DNA of 64,000 bases from contig NC_060214.1 of NCBI RefSeq assembly GCF_021130785.1, positions 42,391,001 through 42,455,000 on the forward strand. Direction: 5' to 3'. A program made the position numbers and the translations under genes. Below, one piece after another: positions 49,101 to 61,824 of this stretch. Position 1 is the first letter of the stretch; each line of letters opens with the position of its first letter. The notes beneath the pieces are model-generated. The model saw only the letters and a list, made by a program, of their open reading frames with translations, was not told the origin of the DNA and did not search any database. The DNA comes from Homalodisca vitripennis (lineage: Eukaryota > Arthropoda > Insecta > Hemiptera > Cicadellidae).

Positions 49101-50825
49101 CATAATCCTATATTAAATTTCACTTTTTACTGCTTTAACCAATTACAAAAACGATAAATCCATGTGCTATGGTGAATAAGTTTACAAAAATATATTAAAT
49201 TCTTCATTCCTATTTTGTATATTAACGTGTCTAGCCTATTTTTTGAGACCCATAAACCTAATGTAATGCCATAAACGTTCAGCTTAGCTTTGGCTTCGAC
49301 AGTAAAATCCTATTTTTATTGCTCCTTTTAACTTACGACGTTGTACACAGAACCCAAACTATGTTGTTTTCTCAAGACTTTATACTTCTTCTTTACATTT
49401 ATAATTACATTTAATCACACTCAAGAGAAATACATTTATTCCTTTCGATGACTAATTTTACAAAGCGGATTAATTTTCGCAGTGTCTGATTACTGAATAG
49501 ATGTGCAGTTACATGCGAAATAAATTTGTGTGTTCTAATATGCATAACCAGTACATTATCATACAACAGCTTATATAAAAAGTCATATAAAAAGAATTTG
49601 CTTAGACATCCATGTAAACTTTATTGTTTGTTTGATTCCTGAGATGTCCCTCTGACAGACATATCCTATTAGAAACAAACATTTTTACAACCACCTATAT
49701 AAATTTTGCTAACCTACAGATATGCTTCCATATTGTTCATCCAAACGCCATGTATGCAACCATTATCCGTCTATTTCTTATCTATTTAGAGTTAAGTTTT
49801 CATGCAATATGTCAAGTCTGTTGATGAAATAGTTGACCCAATATATCAAGCGGGTAGTTAGGATACGAAAACCCTCAGCTAGATCCAAAATAGGGACATA
49901 ACACATAATAAAACAACACGTTACCTTGCAGTTTTTGTACATAGTTTTAAATTCAAAGCTTAAATTCGTGCAAAAACCCAAAACACAAGCAAGAAATAAA
50001 CACACAGAAAAATACATAAAACAATTTGAAGTGGATATGTTCCAAAACCGTTAGTATTACCTAACAAATACATAGCATTTTTGAAGTTTATAGCTTCAAT
50101 CAATCTTAAGATATCCAATAATTTTTTATACTTTACAAATTATCGGCTGATTTCCATGGAGAGACAATTGTATGAATCGAATTCTTTATTGTTTGCAATT
50201 GTTCAAAATTAATCGATGAACGGGTTGAAGTACCTGACAAAATGTATCGGAAGTCAATACTGACCAATACAACGCGGAAGTCTCATTATATAACGTTACT
50301 ATATAACTTTTTAAAATTTAAAGTGCCTGTCCTCCCGTTTACATATTTATTCACACTATTATTTTATCATTGCCATTATTGTCACCTGTAAAATCAATGT
50401 AAAATATTTGATAAATAGAGACCCATGGAGTGCACCATCACCACATTTGATGTTTTCTATATATTATTAAAGCTTTAATTAAAAATTTTAAGTCTGTAGG
50501 TAATTTTAAATCCTCAAGAGATCGTATGTAACTAACTACAAGCATACCGAACGGACAAACATAATTTAAAACTTTCTAACCTCTCAAGATGATAGGCTCT
50601 TCAGTAAGATCATTAAAATTATCCACATTTTCTGTAAGGTATTTTGTGATATGAAAATGTTTTTCGTATAAAATTATTTTTAAAAAGTATTATTGGTTAA
50701 TAATAAGGAAATATCCTAAGTCTACTGACAAAATGAATTTTAAAAGAGAAATAATGAGGTATTTGATATCCATAGGCTATCTTAAGATTATGATAGTATA
50801 ACTGTGATATCGCGGATATTGTTTG
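46124..50825. other. Unassigned AT-rich DNA
   Basis: About 4.7 kb without a supportable gene. A slightly GC-richer patch directly after the C tract (46,180-46,290) has an open frame of 63 codons that matches nothing I know. Confidence 0.45.
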
Positions 50826-50830
50826 GGAGT

Positions 50831-51060
50831 GCCGAAGGTCGAGTGGTCTAAGATGTTGGACTTTGGGTCTTAGAGATAGCGGATTTAAATCCTGTCTTTG
50901 ACTGAAGCATGTTTTATTAGCACCATCTACCTTTCACTTTATCGACATGTCCCATTTATTCTGTTTTGATAAGATCCTCACACAGTCAGCTTGGTCCATG
51001 AGGACGGACAGAATAAGACTTTACAGGGTATCGGCCCTCTGCTTAAAAAAGAACATTTAT
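50831..51060 (+). mobile_element. tRNA-derived SINE
   Basis: The head resembles a tRNA with a GCCGAAGGTCGAG start, an A-box-like TGGTCTAAGATGTTGG (50,844-50,859), an anticodon-arm-like GGACTTTGGGTC, and a B-box-like GGATTTAAATCC (50,881-50,892). It continues past the tRNA end into an unrelated body (about 50,905-51,045, including GGTCCATGAGGACGGACAG and ATCGGCCCTCTGC) and finishes in an A-rich tail at about 51,045-51,052. This head-body-tail layout is that of a Pol III SINE. Mismatched stems argue against a working tRNA. Confidence 0.7.
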
Positions 51061-51890
51061 TTTTCTAATGATTGTGTACAGTTACAGTGTTTCTGGCCGA
51101 TAGGGTATTAACTACATGAAATTGTTGCGGTTGTCATGCAAGCACTCTTCTTTCCATATGTTATTTGTCCCTTAATTAGAAATAAATTATGGTTTACGGA
51201 CTAGAAATTAGATTATTTTGAGCCTTGTTAAATAATGTTTACTGTAATAATAGAGTAAACAATCCCAATATATTTTCTCTATATTGAAACAGATATTCTA
51301 AAATTTTCATTGATTTTAAGCTTAGCTTATTAAAATGGATTGTATAACTCCATGAAATATTCCCTTGATTTCAATTATTATAACTTGTTGCATGTAGATA
51401 ACAGTAGTGGCGAAAATAACGGAAGATTTTAAACACCAGAACTATGAAATTTGCCATTCTTAATATTGGTGTTCTTAATTGTAAAAATAATATATTGTAT
51501 ATATTTATTTACACTTAGAAGCTATGAATCAATTAGAAGATTTGACTAGAAGTAAAAATATTATATACCACTTGGTTAAACTGGGTAGACCAGATGTTGT
51601 CCATTAGCATAGATATAATTCGCTGGTAAAATGCTCATTATATCTCGCTCTGTAAGACTTATAAAAGCCAATAATTATTGGGAAAGACCTTTTTCAATAT
51701 TTGCAATTAATTATAATTCCCTGATTTATACTAATGTTGTGTACCTTTAGTAAAGTAAATGTTTGATAGAAACCTAACCTCCCATTAGAAACAAAGTGGG
51801 TTATATGGAGCTCTTTTAAATTACAATAGTAATGTAGATGTTTATAAGCAATCGTTATAAATTGTATATGCTATCATTTCCTGTTGAAAA
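51061..51890. other. Unassigned AT-rich DNA
   Basis: Nothing recognised. Confidence 0.45.
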
Positions 51891-51894
51891 GTTT

Positions 51895-52065
51895 ATACAG
51901 GAATGGGCAGAACAGAAAACAGATGTGTCTACTGTAATTACCCTGTTAAGGAAGATTTAGCTCAGTAACCATGCCGCTGTTATGGAGCGCTACCATTGTA
52001 TTATCGACCACTTTGACCAGTTTAATGTAACCGAAATTTTTTGAAAGTTAAAATTATCATCTCAT
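51895..52065 (+). repeat. Dispersed repeat, copy 1
   Basis: Matches 61,825-62,000 in the same orientation: a GGCAG-ACAGAAA-GATGTGT block, a GTAA-TA-CCTGTT block, and an AGTTTAATGTAACCGAA-TTTTTTG block followed by A-rich DNA. Family not recognised. Confidence 0.5.
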
Positions 52066-53490
52066 TTTCTGGAATTGGGACAATTTCATTACTAGTCTAA
52101 AGTATTTTATTTTTATTTTTTATACCGAGGGGTATAAAGTACTATTTAATAACTAGTGTAAATTAAAGGATACCTGGACATATATATAAATGAAAATTTT
52201 TCTTGTAGAGATTGGTGGCGAAGACCTCCAGCATTATGTATTGACCTTTAACATATACCTCTTATCATATTTTGAAGACTTATTTATGTGTTTTAAATTG
52301 CAGCTCTATCTATGTGCATATATCGTTCGCAAATATACTCTACTCCTAATAGTAGAATATAAATCTGAATAATACTACACTATCTCTTTTGCAACCGCTT
52401 GAACATTTGATGTGTTATTTTATATATTTTGTAAAACGTCACTGTCCTTTGAGTGACTATTTTTCTGAGTTGTCTGTGTCCTTTTTTCCATCGTATCCCT
52501 AGCTGTGTTTATTTTGAATATATTTATTTCATTTTACGAAAATTTTACGTTTTTTACCTGTACTAACAACGCTTATGAAGCGATAATGACATGCGAACTT
52601 GGCTTTAACATTAAATAAAAACCATTGTATCTTTTGACTTCATGTTTTGTATTAAAACAGACAAGTAGCATAAGGCTATAATTTCTATTGCATGCAATAA
52701 CAACTATTTTGAATTATGTACTAATTATTTTAAATATATAGCCTATGTTAACTAAGCACTGTTATAAGTTATAAAAATTGAATAATGGGTGGTTCGAATT
52801 ACTCAAATTTTTACTCAAATATTACTAGATATTTTTCAATAATTGTAGTCACATTGATAATTTATACATAGAAGTTTTCAAAGTGAATAAATAAACTTAC
52901 AGTTCTTTATGTGCTATTTTCACTTAGTGGACCTGGTCGAAAAAGTTTACCATTTAATTCAATATGCAGTATTTTCTGTTGGTAATGAACTTTTATTGTA
53001 TACAATTTTTGATTGAAGTAACTTTAATTTTCTTACAAGCCTTTTCATTTAGGCTTTCCTTGAAAGTGTTATTACAAGTAAAAATATTATCTTTGATATT
53101 AGTTTAGATTTAAAGTTTTTAAATTATTTCATTTGCAAGTATAATAAAAAATGTTTTTATATGCTCATTTATATAAAATAAAGGAATCGTGACAATTTCA
53201 TGCTGATAGACCATGTAGATGCGGAGAAAAAAAAAAACTACTTCACGAAACTTTACTTACGGCATAGTTGAAGAAATGTATTAAATGTTTTCTTAATATA
53301 AAAGCGAATTTAACACTTATAAGGGAAATTTTCCATTTCCAAAACTTGGAAAAATTGTTTTTAATGTCAAGGATTTGGATAATATTGCACTTGAAAAATG
53401 TATGTCACCTTTTTTTAATTTACTGCTTTCTACAAATTGATTATATTTATAATCTTGATAGAACAGAGTAAGTTATGTCTAGATCTTCTC
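52066..53490. other. Unassigned AT-rich DNA
   Basis: No supportable gene; short open frames at 52,190-52,372 and 53,268-53,471 have the composition of random AT-rich sequence. Confidence 0.45.
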
Positions 53491-53559
53491 TCAATAACTG
53501 CAACTTTCCAGTTACTTGAAGATAAAACCGGCCGGTTGGCTCATTCTGCATAATGCTGC

Positions 53560-54440
53560 AGAAGGTCGTAAACAAAACAGGAAACCTCGTAAACTTCAAT
53601 GTAAGTTGCCTTAATCATTACGATTTTGTTATTAATATTCTAGGAGAAGATTTCATTAGGTAAGCTGGAAAGTTCCTTCATAAACGTGTTTTGCCTCAGG
53701 TTAGCCTTGAGTCTCTTTGAAAGTATTTGTAAAGCCCAAAAAAGAACAAGAGGCAAAGCATGAAACCCAATCTGTCTCAGAGTGGGCTATAATTGCAAAC
53801 GTTAATCGGTGATGTTAAATAGTCAATCAAACCATTATAAACTGGATGCCAACATGTAGTAAAGTTGTGTTAAAAATCCAATGTTCTTCGTAATATTATT
53901 AATAAAAAGGTGACAGGTAAATTGAGCTCCTCGATCAGATAGGAAAGCCGAAACGAGAAATCCAACAATCAAAAAGTTTCCTAAAACGACAGATTCCGCA
54001 GTGATGAAGTGTACTGCATAAACTTTCGGACCACCACCATGTGAAGCGGTCTGTGACAGTTAAGAAATGCAGTAATGGAAGTGCAGTTCGAAGATCAAAT
54101 CATTATGAATGTGAGAAAACTTCTGAGTCGGAGTTTCGGAGAAACCCAAAGGAGAGTGGGTGTTACGCCGAGTTTTTTAAATCGTTGGCAATTCGTTAGA
54201 ATTACGAGCCCAATTTTTACAATCCTTCTAAAAAAGGTAAACAAAACGGTCGCTAACTAGCTTAAGAGAAGTATTTAGCAAGTGGATATTTAAGATTGCG
54301 GAGACTTTCAAAATCAGACCAACGAAATTTATTTGTGAATGAAAGGTCGAGATTTCCCATTGTGATATTACAAAACACAGAAAATGTAAGTATCTGGAAC
54401 CGAAACCATCATCCATTTTTGAGCAAAGTACCATTTTGAC
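53560..54440 (-). pseudogene. Gypsy integrase remnant
   Basis: On the minus strand in three frames: a KLVSDRFVYLF segment typical of the zinc-binding domain end, HFLTVTDRFTWW with the first catalytic Asp (about 54,070), a SDRGAQFT-like segment with the second Asp (about 53,925), and TDWVSC--LGFTNTFKE from the C-terminal part of the core (about 53,770-53,700). The catalytic glutamate segment is lost in the broken stretch between them. Confidence 0.75.
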
Positions 54441-54479
54441 TAATTATCTTGAGTTCTTCACCTTTTTTCCTTAAGATCC

Positions 54480-54960
54480 ATCGAGTTAAGTGTAATCAAA
54501 AGGAATAAAATTAATTTTCGAGAGAGAGTATCAGCTAGAACATTATCGAAACCATAGACATGTCGAATATCTGTGGAATATTCAGAGATGACAGAGAGTC
54601 CGTTTATCTGAATTGGTGGAGATTTTTCTCGGTTCTGCTTGGAATCATAGTTTAAAGTCAGTGTAAGTTCACGAAGGGATATACTTATATGAAATTGACG
54701 AAATTGTTGAATGGCTGTGTTGATAGCCAGAAGCTCCCTACAATAAGCAGACCCACGAGCTTTCTTTCGACATTATTATTATTGAATTAGGAAAGCAAGA
54801 GTTTTTCCAGACACAATCAACAAGTTGTTGTAAAATATGTGCCAATAGAGTAATTTGAAGATCTGTGAATAACCGTTGAAAATAAAGAAATGAATAAAAT
54901 AACCGAAGATGTTGCATTGAACACGAGGGTGTATTATAAGTGAAGTGGACGAAATGAAGT
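54480..54960 (-). pseudogene. Gypsy RNase H remnant
   Basis: YCRELLAINTAIQQF near 54,740-54,700, SKQNREKSPP near 54,640 and DIRHVYGFDNVLADTLSR near 54,570-54,515 are the recognisable blocks, the last being the family's end-of-RNase-H signature with its conserved Asp. The start (KKSQPITWTSELREAF) is joined to the RT remnant at 55,015-54,965. Confidence 0.85.
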
Positions 54961-55830
54961 GTTCGCATGCTTGAAAAGCTTCTCTTAATTCTGATGTCCA
55001 TGTTATCGGCTGGGACTTTTTGAGCATAGGATTATTAATAGTATCACGCATTGGAGATTCAAATTTAGAGGTATGAGGGTTGAATTTTGCGATAAAATTA
55101 GAGCATTCCCATGAAAAATAGCTAAGTTTTTGAGCTGTTTTGGGTAAATGTAAAATCTTGAATTACCATTGACACGTCCAACTGGGGATTTTATACATTC
55201 AGCAGAAAATTTTGTAACCAAAAAAGGTAGACTCTGGTACTCTAAAGGCGAATTTTTTTTACGTAGATGACCGACCATCCTGTACTTTGATAAATGTTCC
55301 AAAAATTATCCTAATATAACGTTCTTTCTAAATGAAGCAAAAATGTAACCCATGTAGAACTTTATCCATAATTCTTTTGAAACATTTTACCGGCATTTCG
55401 AAGGATCGATCGTCAGAAACTGGAATAATTATAAAGTCTAAAAGTAATTATAGCAGTTTTGCGAAGATGTTCTTCAGCAACAGGTATTTTAATAGACTTT
55501 CACTAAATCTGTTTTTTAAAATTATTTTAAAATCATCAATAAAATAAGTATAACTGTGAATATGGTCAACTGGATAGCAATCCGGAATATTTAGAGCGTT
55601 TACTGCACGATAACCCCCTTCTGGAAACCAGCTTGAATCACTTTTCGGTGAAAAAGAAGACGTCCACTCGCTTTTGGAGGGATGAGTTGTTCCAGCTCGC
55701 AACGTATTATCGAACTGTTTTTCTAGAAACTTTGTACTTTTCAGGATTCAGGATTCATTTAATTTTTACCGGTTGTCCAGGAGTCGTACACATGTTATTA
55801 ATATTTTCTTTGATTGATTTTTCGTGGTAA
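54950..55830 (-). pseudogene. Gypsy reverse transcriptase remnant
   Basis: Recognised by THPSKSEWTSSF, then SSWFPEGGYRAVNALNIPD and YPVDHIHSYTYF (about 55,690-55,550), followed after a break by SLPFLVTKFSAECIKSPVGRVN (about 55,235-55,170) and the start of the connection domain. The catalytic YxDD box is not visible in the damaged stretch at 55,300-55,450. Homologous relative order is typical of Gypsy pol. Confidence 0.88.
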
Positions 55831-55949
55831 ACCAGATGGTCGTGTAATATAAGGAAAATAAAATTAGAAAAATATAAACAGAGTTATACACAATTTAGGA
55901 ATGGATTTTGTAGGAAAATCGGATAAAAGATGATAATAAGCAAGAAAAT

Positions 55950-56090
55950 CAGAACATATATTACAGGCACATCAACGTCAGCTATAATAAATCACCATCA
56001 GAAGTTATGACTTAGTCCCAAGTTATGATTCATGGTTATAAAACCGTAGGTCTTGATTATCCTTCCATTTGCGGCACTCAGATAGTAGAT
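55950..56090 (-). pseudogene. Gypsy aspartic protease remnant
   Basis: In one frame: YLSAANGRIIKTYGFITM, then LGLSHNF, two stops, and FIIADVDVPVI. These are C-terminal flap and following strands of a retropepsin; the DTGA active-site part is not recognisable upstream. Confidence 0.7.
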
Positions 56091-56229
56091 CACAGGGCAC
56101 GACATTCACGAAGAAAACGTTATGAACGAAAACCAGTATCAAAAAGAAAATAGTGGTTTGATGCTTTATAATCTACAATGAGAAGGCTTTTAGATTATAA
56201 GCAGTCAGATGCCTTCCTTACGGATATTT

Positions 56230-57050
56230 TAACTTTTCTCAAAATATGAAAGTTTAAACACTTTTTTCGTTATGTCGAATTTTTTAGTGATACCGGTAAA
56301 CCCAATCCAACGATTCAGCGTTTCGTGTAGGAGCTTCGAGAGATTCTCTTGGTTGTAATTACACTCCGAAGTTACGAGATCAAAAAACGAAGCCGAGAGC
56401 GAGATGTCCGAGAGCTTATTAATTGGCTTTTCAAAATTAGCAGTCTCGTCCATCATAATAGTAACTTTATCACATTGCATGGCATTTAAAGAGATCGATT
56501 TTGTGTTTGGAGCGACTTCTAAGATTAGGTAGTTTCGCATTTCAATTTTAAATTGTCAATTCCAACTGCGTTGTGAAGATGGCACGAAAGTTGGACCAGA
56601 GCCGATGAAACCAGATCTTCCGTAGGAAGTTATCCTGCAAGACGGTCGCTCCAGCAGGAGAACAGAGAATACGAAGAAATTGTGACGGTTTGCGGTGTCC
56701 GATCTCTTCCTCTCTGATTAATTGGTTTACACGTTTTTCTTCAGACGAAGATAACTGTTCGTGACGTCAGAAATTGTGAACTGAAAGTCGGCCTGTGCAA
56801 ACCACAGAGTCGGTTTGTCTGACCAAAAAGGTGGAAGTTTAACAACAATACGATGTACTACATGGCGAGGATCACTAGCGTAGACAAAGGGAACCTGCAA
56901 CGGCTGCTGCTGCTCTGCATTCGTAGCTCGATTCTACTTCTTCGATATGCCGTTGGAGTTGTTCATTCTCTTTGCGAAGACCGCTGATCAGCTCACCCTT
57001 ATTCAGAATATTGGTCAGAGGTTAATATTGGTCGACGTATGTGGAAATAT
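56230..57050 (-). pseudogene. Gypsy gag remnant
   Basis: Minus strand: KLPPFWSDKPTLWFAQADFQF (about 56,845-56,785), then in a shifted frame REEEIGHRKPSQFLRIL (about 56,720-56,665), LQDNFLRKIWFHRL, and a final 103-codon frame (56,540-56,229) with EVAPNTKSIS. Pattern of the capsid-like gag common in arthropod Gypsy elements. At least one frameshift near 56,745. Confidence 0.8.
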
Positions 57051-57140
57051 ACTTATCAGGTACGCAAATAATCTTCAGGTGCGCTTCTTATTCTTCAAAT
57101 GCGTAATACAATAACAAAATGTCACGCACTAGACTTTACA

Positions 57141-57158
57141 TCACGTCGAGGTCACCAA
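57141..57158 (-). other. Primer-binding-site-like sequence of the Gypsy element
   Basis: The minus strand reads TTGGTGACCTCGACGTGA, resembling the stretch between the 5' LTR and gag in many arthropod Gypsy elements. Marks the LTR/internal junction. Confidence 0.6.
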
Positions 57159-57677
57159 TATAGGAAAAGGTTTTTTGATTCCTATTAAAATAAATCAAAA
57201 CTTGCATACACAGGTTATTCAAACGTGTGTTTATATTGAGTACAATAATCGAGTCTTCTAAAATATTACCAAAGTAAACAAACAGCTGTCTTAATAATAA
57301 TAATCAATAACATATGGATATTGCAAGGCATCTAACCATGTAGCACTATTGCCACAATTTTTTATTAGAAAAATTTTCTGCATCTGCTGTTACCAAGTAA
57401 TAAATTATCAAGATAAGAAAATCTAAATTTTGTAAAATTATAATTGCAGCTGTAAATATTTGAAAATTTTAAGTACTCAGACAGTACTGCAGTCGTACGT
57501 CAAATTCTATTCTAACTTTTACTATAAACTTAAAGACTGTTATATCACTTATCTTCGTTTGTCTTTTGATTGAAGTAGGCTTATCTTTGGCTGTACATAA
57601 ATATTTTCAATCAACTATGGCATACGGCTTTCTAATACTAGAGTACAAAATTGAGTGCGAAACCGCGGGTCACTACA
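57159..57677 (-). repeat. Possible 5' LTR of the Gypsy element
   Basis: Inferred from position only: it lies directly upstream (on the minus strand) of the primer-binding-like site, and a TGTAGTGACCCGCGG start at 57,677 would give a ~519-base LTR. There is no second copy in the window to confirm the ends. Confidence 0.35.
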
Positions 57678-60154
57678 CAGTATACAGTAACATTATACAG
57701 TTTGCGTGAAAATAGAAGAAAAAGCGTTGATGAACAAATAACGGCGGGAGACTCTCTTTAAGCATAAATTTGTTGGGTGAGATACGTTTGAAGGCGACAG
57801 CGTGACCGACGACTCTTTCCTGTTTTAGATTCGATTAAAAGGATCATAGCTCTCTATATTTTTTCACAAAATATTTAGTCAACTATGACATAATTTATAT
57901 CCAAAAAAAAAAAACGTCATGTTAATAAGTATATAATACATTATAAAAGAAACGAGCTATACTATGTAGTACATATAATGAAATCATTAATTATATACTG
58001 AATACTACATGCCCAAGACCGTAATGTAAAACTGAGAACATAAAAATCAGAAATATTTTTTGAAAGCTATTTTTAACAATTACAATAAAAATCTTTTAAT
58101 TAGTACATGATATTAGAGTAACGCTAAACTGGTAGCTTTGTTAGTTATCAATTAGAATCCATGTTTTCGTAATAACCTATGTCTAATACTTAAAACATGT
58201 CTAATATTGAAATAACCAAAGAGAAATTAATTGCCTTTAAAGTAAAATACCTATATGATATAAAAACAGTTTATTAATCTTATGTATGTCCAGTTTATAA
58301 AAATTTCAACACATAATGTGCGATGGTTCTATCCAAGCTCTATACGTTCAAGTTAAAATACACATTTTTTAAGTATGATAGAACTGAAAGTGCAGAAAAA
58401 TCGGTTTATGAGATTTATTTACAGACTAACTAATCACAACTGATTATTGATCTTTCGTTAGGTGTGTAGATAATACGCATTTCATGATTAGATCATGCCT
58501 AAGTAAATCAAGAGCATCTAACGCATTATTTTTTTAATGAGGTTGCTATCAACGTAAGAACAATCATATTTTTGGTAGCATCGGTGATATCAATAAATGA
58601 GTAAGTAACCATTCCCAGCGTTGTCGTGTCAAATTCTCCACAGTATATTGCTAATTTTTGTAATAGTTGTTTTCTCAAAAGCAAAGTCACCCAGATTATA
58701 TATTGAGGTGTAAAATATTATTAAAATGTTTATGTTTCTCAAAGTAACTGAAGAAGTCTTTTAATACTAGTAAAAAATTAAGATTGCACCGAATTCACGA
58801 GCTATGCGCTCAAAATTTTTTTATAATCTTCAATTATATCACTATTGAAAGTAATTTTTATCGTTAAACTTCCGTCTTAGAATAAAAATTTCCTGTTAAA
58901 ACATCGGTTCGTTAGAAGGTATACCCTTGATAAAGTATATACAATGTGTAGACTAATTACATCAAATGTTTTAAACATTGCTAAGAGGAATAAATATATT
59001 TAATATTTAACGCCTTTTCCACAATAAAACTTAATTTTTAGTAATCTAGAAATTTGTACTTAAATCACGTTTATGTTTATGTCAGCGTTTCAAACATACA
59101 AAACTTTAGCTGATATTTGCAGTTCAGTTTAATGTACACTCAATTGAATTGCAATGCACTATGTTAGTTTAAACAGTTACTATTGATTTGTTTGCATTTA
59201 TCATGTATGTTTAGCTGTAGGCTTTATAGATCTTCATACATGAAGAAGAGTAGCCTATGGATTCCAATGTTAGAGACGAAATAATGTAAGGGTTATCTGA
59301 CCACTGGACAGTCTAGCAAACTCATTCTGTGGTTAAATTAGAATAGTACCATGTAATTCTAAATATATAAGGTTATAAGTAACGTTCTATAAAGGCTGTC
59401 CAATATTATAGAACTGAAATATGCTTATATCAAATTGCTTAAACAAGGTAATAGTGTGTCACACAAAGTATTATGCATAGGCTTTTATGATATTTAATAA
59501 AAAAATTTTAATACTTCAGTTCCTTTCATTCTTGAGATGTACAGAAAGACAGGCACAAGAAAAATTTTATCAGACAAATCTTGTTTTAAATATCTTGTTG
59601 AGTTTGGCTAGATGTATTACTTTAATCAAATTATAATGTCAATTCATCGCACAAAGCTTTTTTGTTGTGTTTGTTTTTTGCTTTTCTCGTTGAAAACTTA
59701 GTTATCCTTGAAAACCTTGTAACTCATAGGTATAATACCCTTTTATCAAATGCCAGTCTACACAGATATGAAGCTTGATGCCAAATTTCTACTCTATTTG
59801 TCATTGTATTCTTGAGAAATCGCATGAAGTGGGGGAAGTCTAACAGAAAAACCGAATTAAAATTTTTACCGTCCATTAAAGTGAGTTTTCATTAACGAGC
59901 AGCCATCAAAACTAAAGAAAGTGTCTACATTCATCCTTCAGGTTTGTATAGTATGATACAAGAGCGATAAAAAAGAAACGTCTTAATCTGTTGGCTTCTA
60001 AAGCAATACATGTTAGCAACCTAATTATATCTTTTCTTTTTAGTCTCTTTATAGCCTACCTTAAAATATACGACCTATTGAGTCCAACATATGCCCAAAA
60101 TGTAAATTTTACTGACTGGTATCCCAGGTTACATCACATAAATGCATTATTTAG
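57678..60154. other. Unassigned AT-rich DNA
   Basis: About 2.5 kb with no supportable gene. The part at 59,640-59,960 has the slightly repetitive, transposon-like wording of dispersed insect repeats but I could not identify it. Confidence 0.45.
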
Positions 60155-60158
60155 TTAA

Positions 60159-61562
60159 CCCTAGAACTGTTAATCGAAAAAATTTTGTCGGTCAATGCCG
60201 CTTCTGTGGTGTTAACCGTCAAAATTTTGTCGGTAAAACATTCCCTCGTATAATTGCTTTTTACAATATACTCCAGTAACGTATCGATATAATTCATGCA
60301 CCATTGGATTTGGGAAGAAAAATGCTAGGGAACAGATATGTTTTATTCCTCTTTGTATTATGGTTATGACGTAGCAAGCTTGTCATTTTGAACGTAAAAG
60401 AAAACGACGCAGTTTGTTGTGACTGCCATATTGCCGCTGCCGTTCTGTATCACTTTCGTGCCGAGCTGTGGATATTTGTAAGTTTTAATAGTTTTTACGC
60501 ATGTTTTAGTGTCTTATTTAATGTGTAGTGTGTTGTTTGATGTCGTAGTAGTGTAAACATATATATTTTAGAATAAATGAATTTCTATTTACTGAAATAT
60601 GTTTGAGAAATTACCGGCTTTGTGTAGGCTACGGCAAAATGACTTGGCTAAAAATTCATTTCACATAGTTTGTTATTGTTTTCACTTACTAAACGTTATT
60701 TTATAGCCCTCTTTTAGCTCTGAATTAACTATTTATTTTTGGTAAATAGATAGTTTTTACAATAAAATATATATTTTCCTGTAATTTTCTTTGGTTATAT
60801 ATAATAACTGTTGGGTTATTCTATAATTTTTCCATATATTTAGTTATATTTATAGTTTTCTAACTACATAATATTTCCTATTACTTATAAACCATAAATT
60901 TAAAAATTTTGATATAGTACAAGCTTTAGAAACGATTTTATATTTTTGCTGAATAAAAATTTTTTGCAAAATTTTTGAATAATGGCAAAATGCTACTTTT
61001 TTACTTCTCAAAAAACAATTTATGGTAATTTATTTCATTAGTACTGTATATTGTATTTTATTCTAAGTAAGAAAATATGCAATATAACATGTATTCATAG
61101 ATAAATGTATTAGCAAAACTTGTTTTACCAAAGTCTTACGTGTACACCTGATTTTCAGAATTTATGCGCATCGCTGCTTTTTTGTTCTATAGCTTTATGA
61201 TGCTTTAATAAATGTGTATAAGTTTTATGTTTTTCTGAAACTAGATAAAATTTTGACACAGATTGGCTATCTCACTTTTAAATATATCTCACTATAACTT
61301 CATTTGCTATGTATGGCCCCCCCAAATTTAAGAAATATTTTTCGTAAATTTTATATTTGATTAAAAAAGATTTTTATTAAATAGTTTTTTAATAGTTAAT
61401 TTTACAATATAGTATAATTTAAAGTTTAATCCTGAACACAAAAATATATACTTTTATTTATATTGCTTTTATTTTATATTTTTAATAATTTTTTAAAAAT
61501 ACCTTGCGCGAAGCTCCAAAACAGCCCGACACTACAGGATGAAATGACCGCCAGTTCTAGGG
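60159..61562. mobile_element. piggyBac-like non-autonomous element
   Basis: Flanked by TTAA on both sides (60,155-60,158 and 61,563-61,566), with ends CCCTAGAACTG and CAGTTCTAGGG as exact 11-bp inverted repeats starting in CCC, the hallmark of piggyBac elements. Subterminal direct repeat AAAATTTTGTCGGT at about 60,179 and 60,229. The interior (1.4 kb) has no transposase reading frame. A GC-richer patch (60,360-60,480) ending in a TTTGTAAGTTTT donor-like sequence could be the promoter and first exon left from an autonomous parent. Confidence 0.9.
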
Positions 61563-61824
61563 TTAAAATCGATTAATTACAAGCATCCATAATTTTCACT
61601 GTTTTTCCTGTTTTTTTTTCAAAACAACTCTTTTTCTTGTTGAATAAATAACGGAGGTGAAATAAATAACTTGTTTTATCTGTTGCTAAAATCATTGTTT
61701 ACATGACTGACAATATGAACTAAGAAGAGCAACCACAGAAAACTGTGACCCGCAATTCATGACATTTAATGGTTTTACTATTATCCTAAACCACTTTCAT
61801 GCGATGCTAGCCAATTTTACAGCG

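Larger units (their letters stand above)
53500..57165 (-). mobile_element. Eroded Ty3/Gypsy LTR retrotransposon, internal region
   Basis: Minus-strand relics follow in Gypsy order: gag (about 57,050-56,230), protease (about 56,090-55,950), reverse transcriptase (about 55,830-54,950), RNase H (about 54,950-54,480) and integrase (about 54,440-53,500). A primer-binding-like TTGGTGACCTCGACGTGA (minus strand of 57,141-57,158) marks the left end of the internal region. Frameshifts and stops are frequent, so the copy is old and cannot code for anything. The region is GC-richer than its surroundings. I found no LTR at the 3' side (53.2-53.5 kb), which suggests truncation there. Confidence 0.9.

Noticed and set aside
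50831..50903. Functional tRNA gene
   Set aside because: A- and B-box-like sequences are present but the stems mismatch and the sequence continues into a SINE body and A-rich tail.
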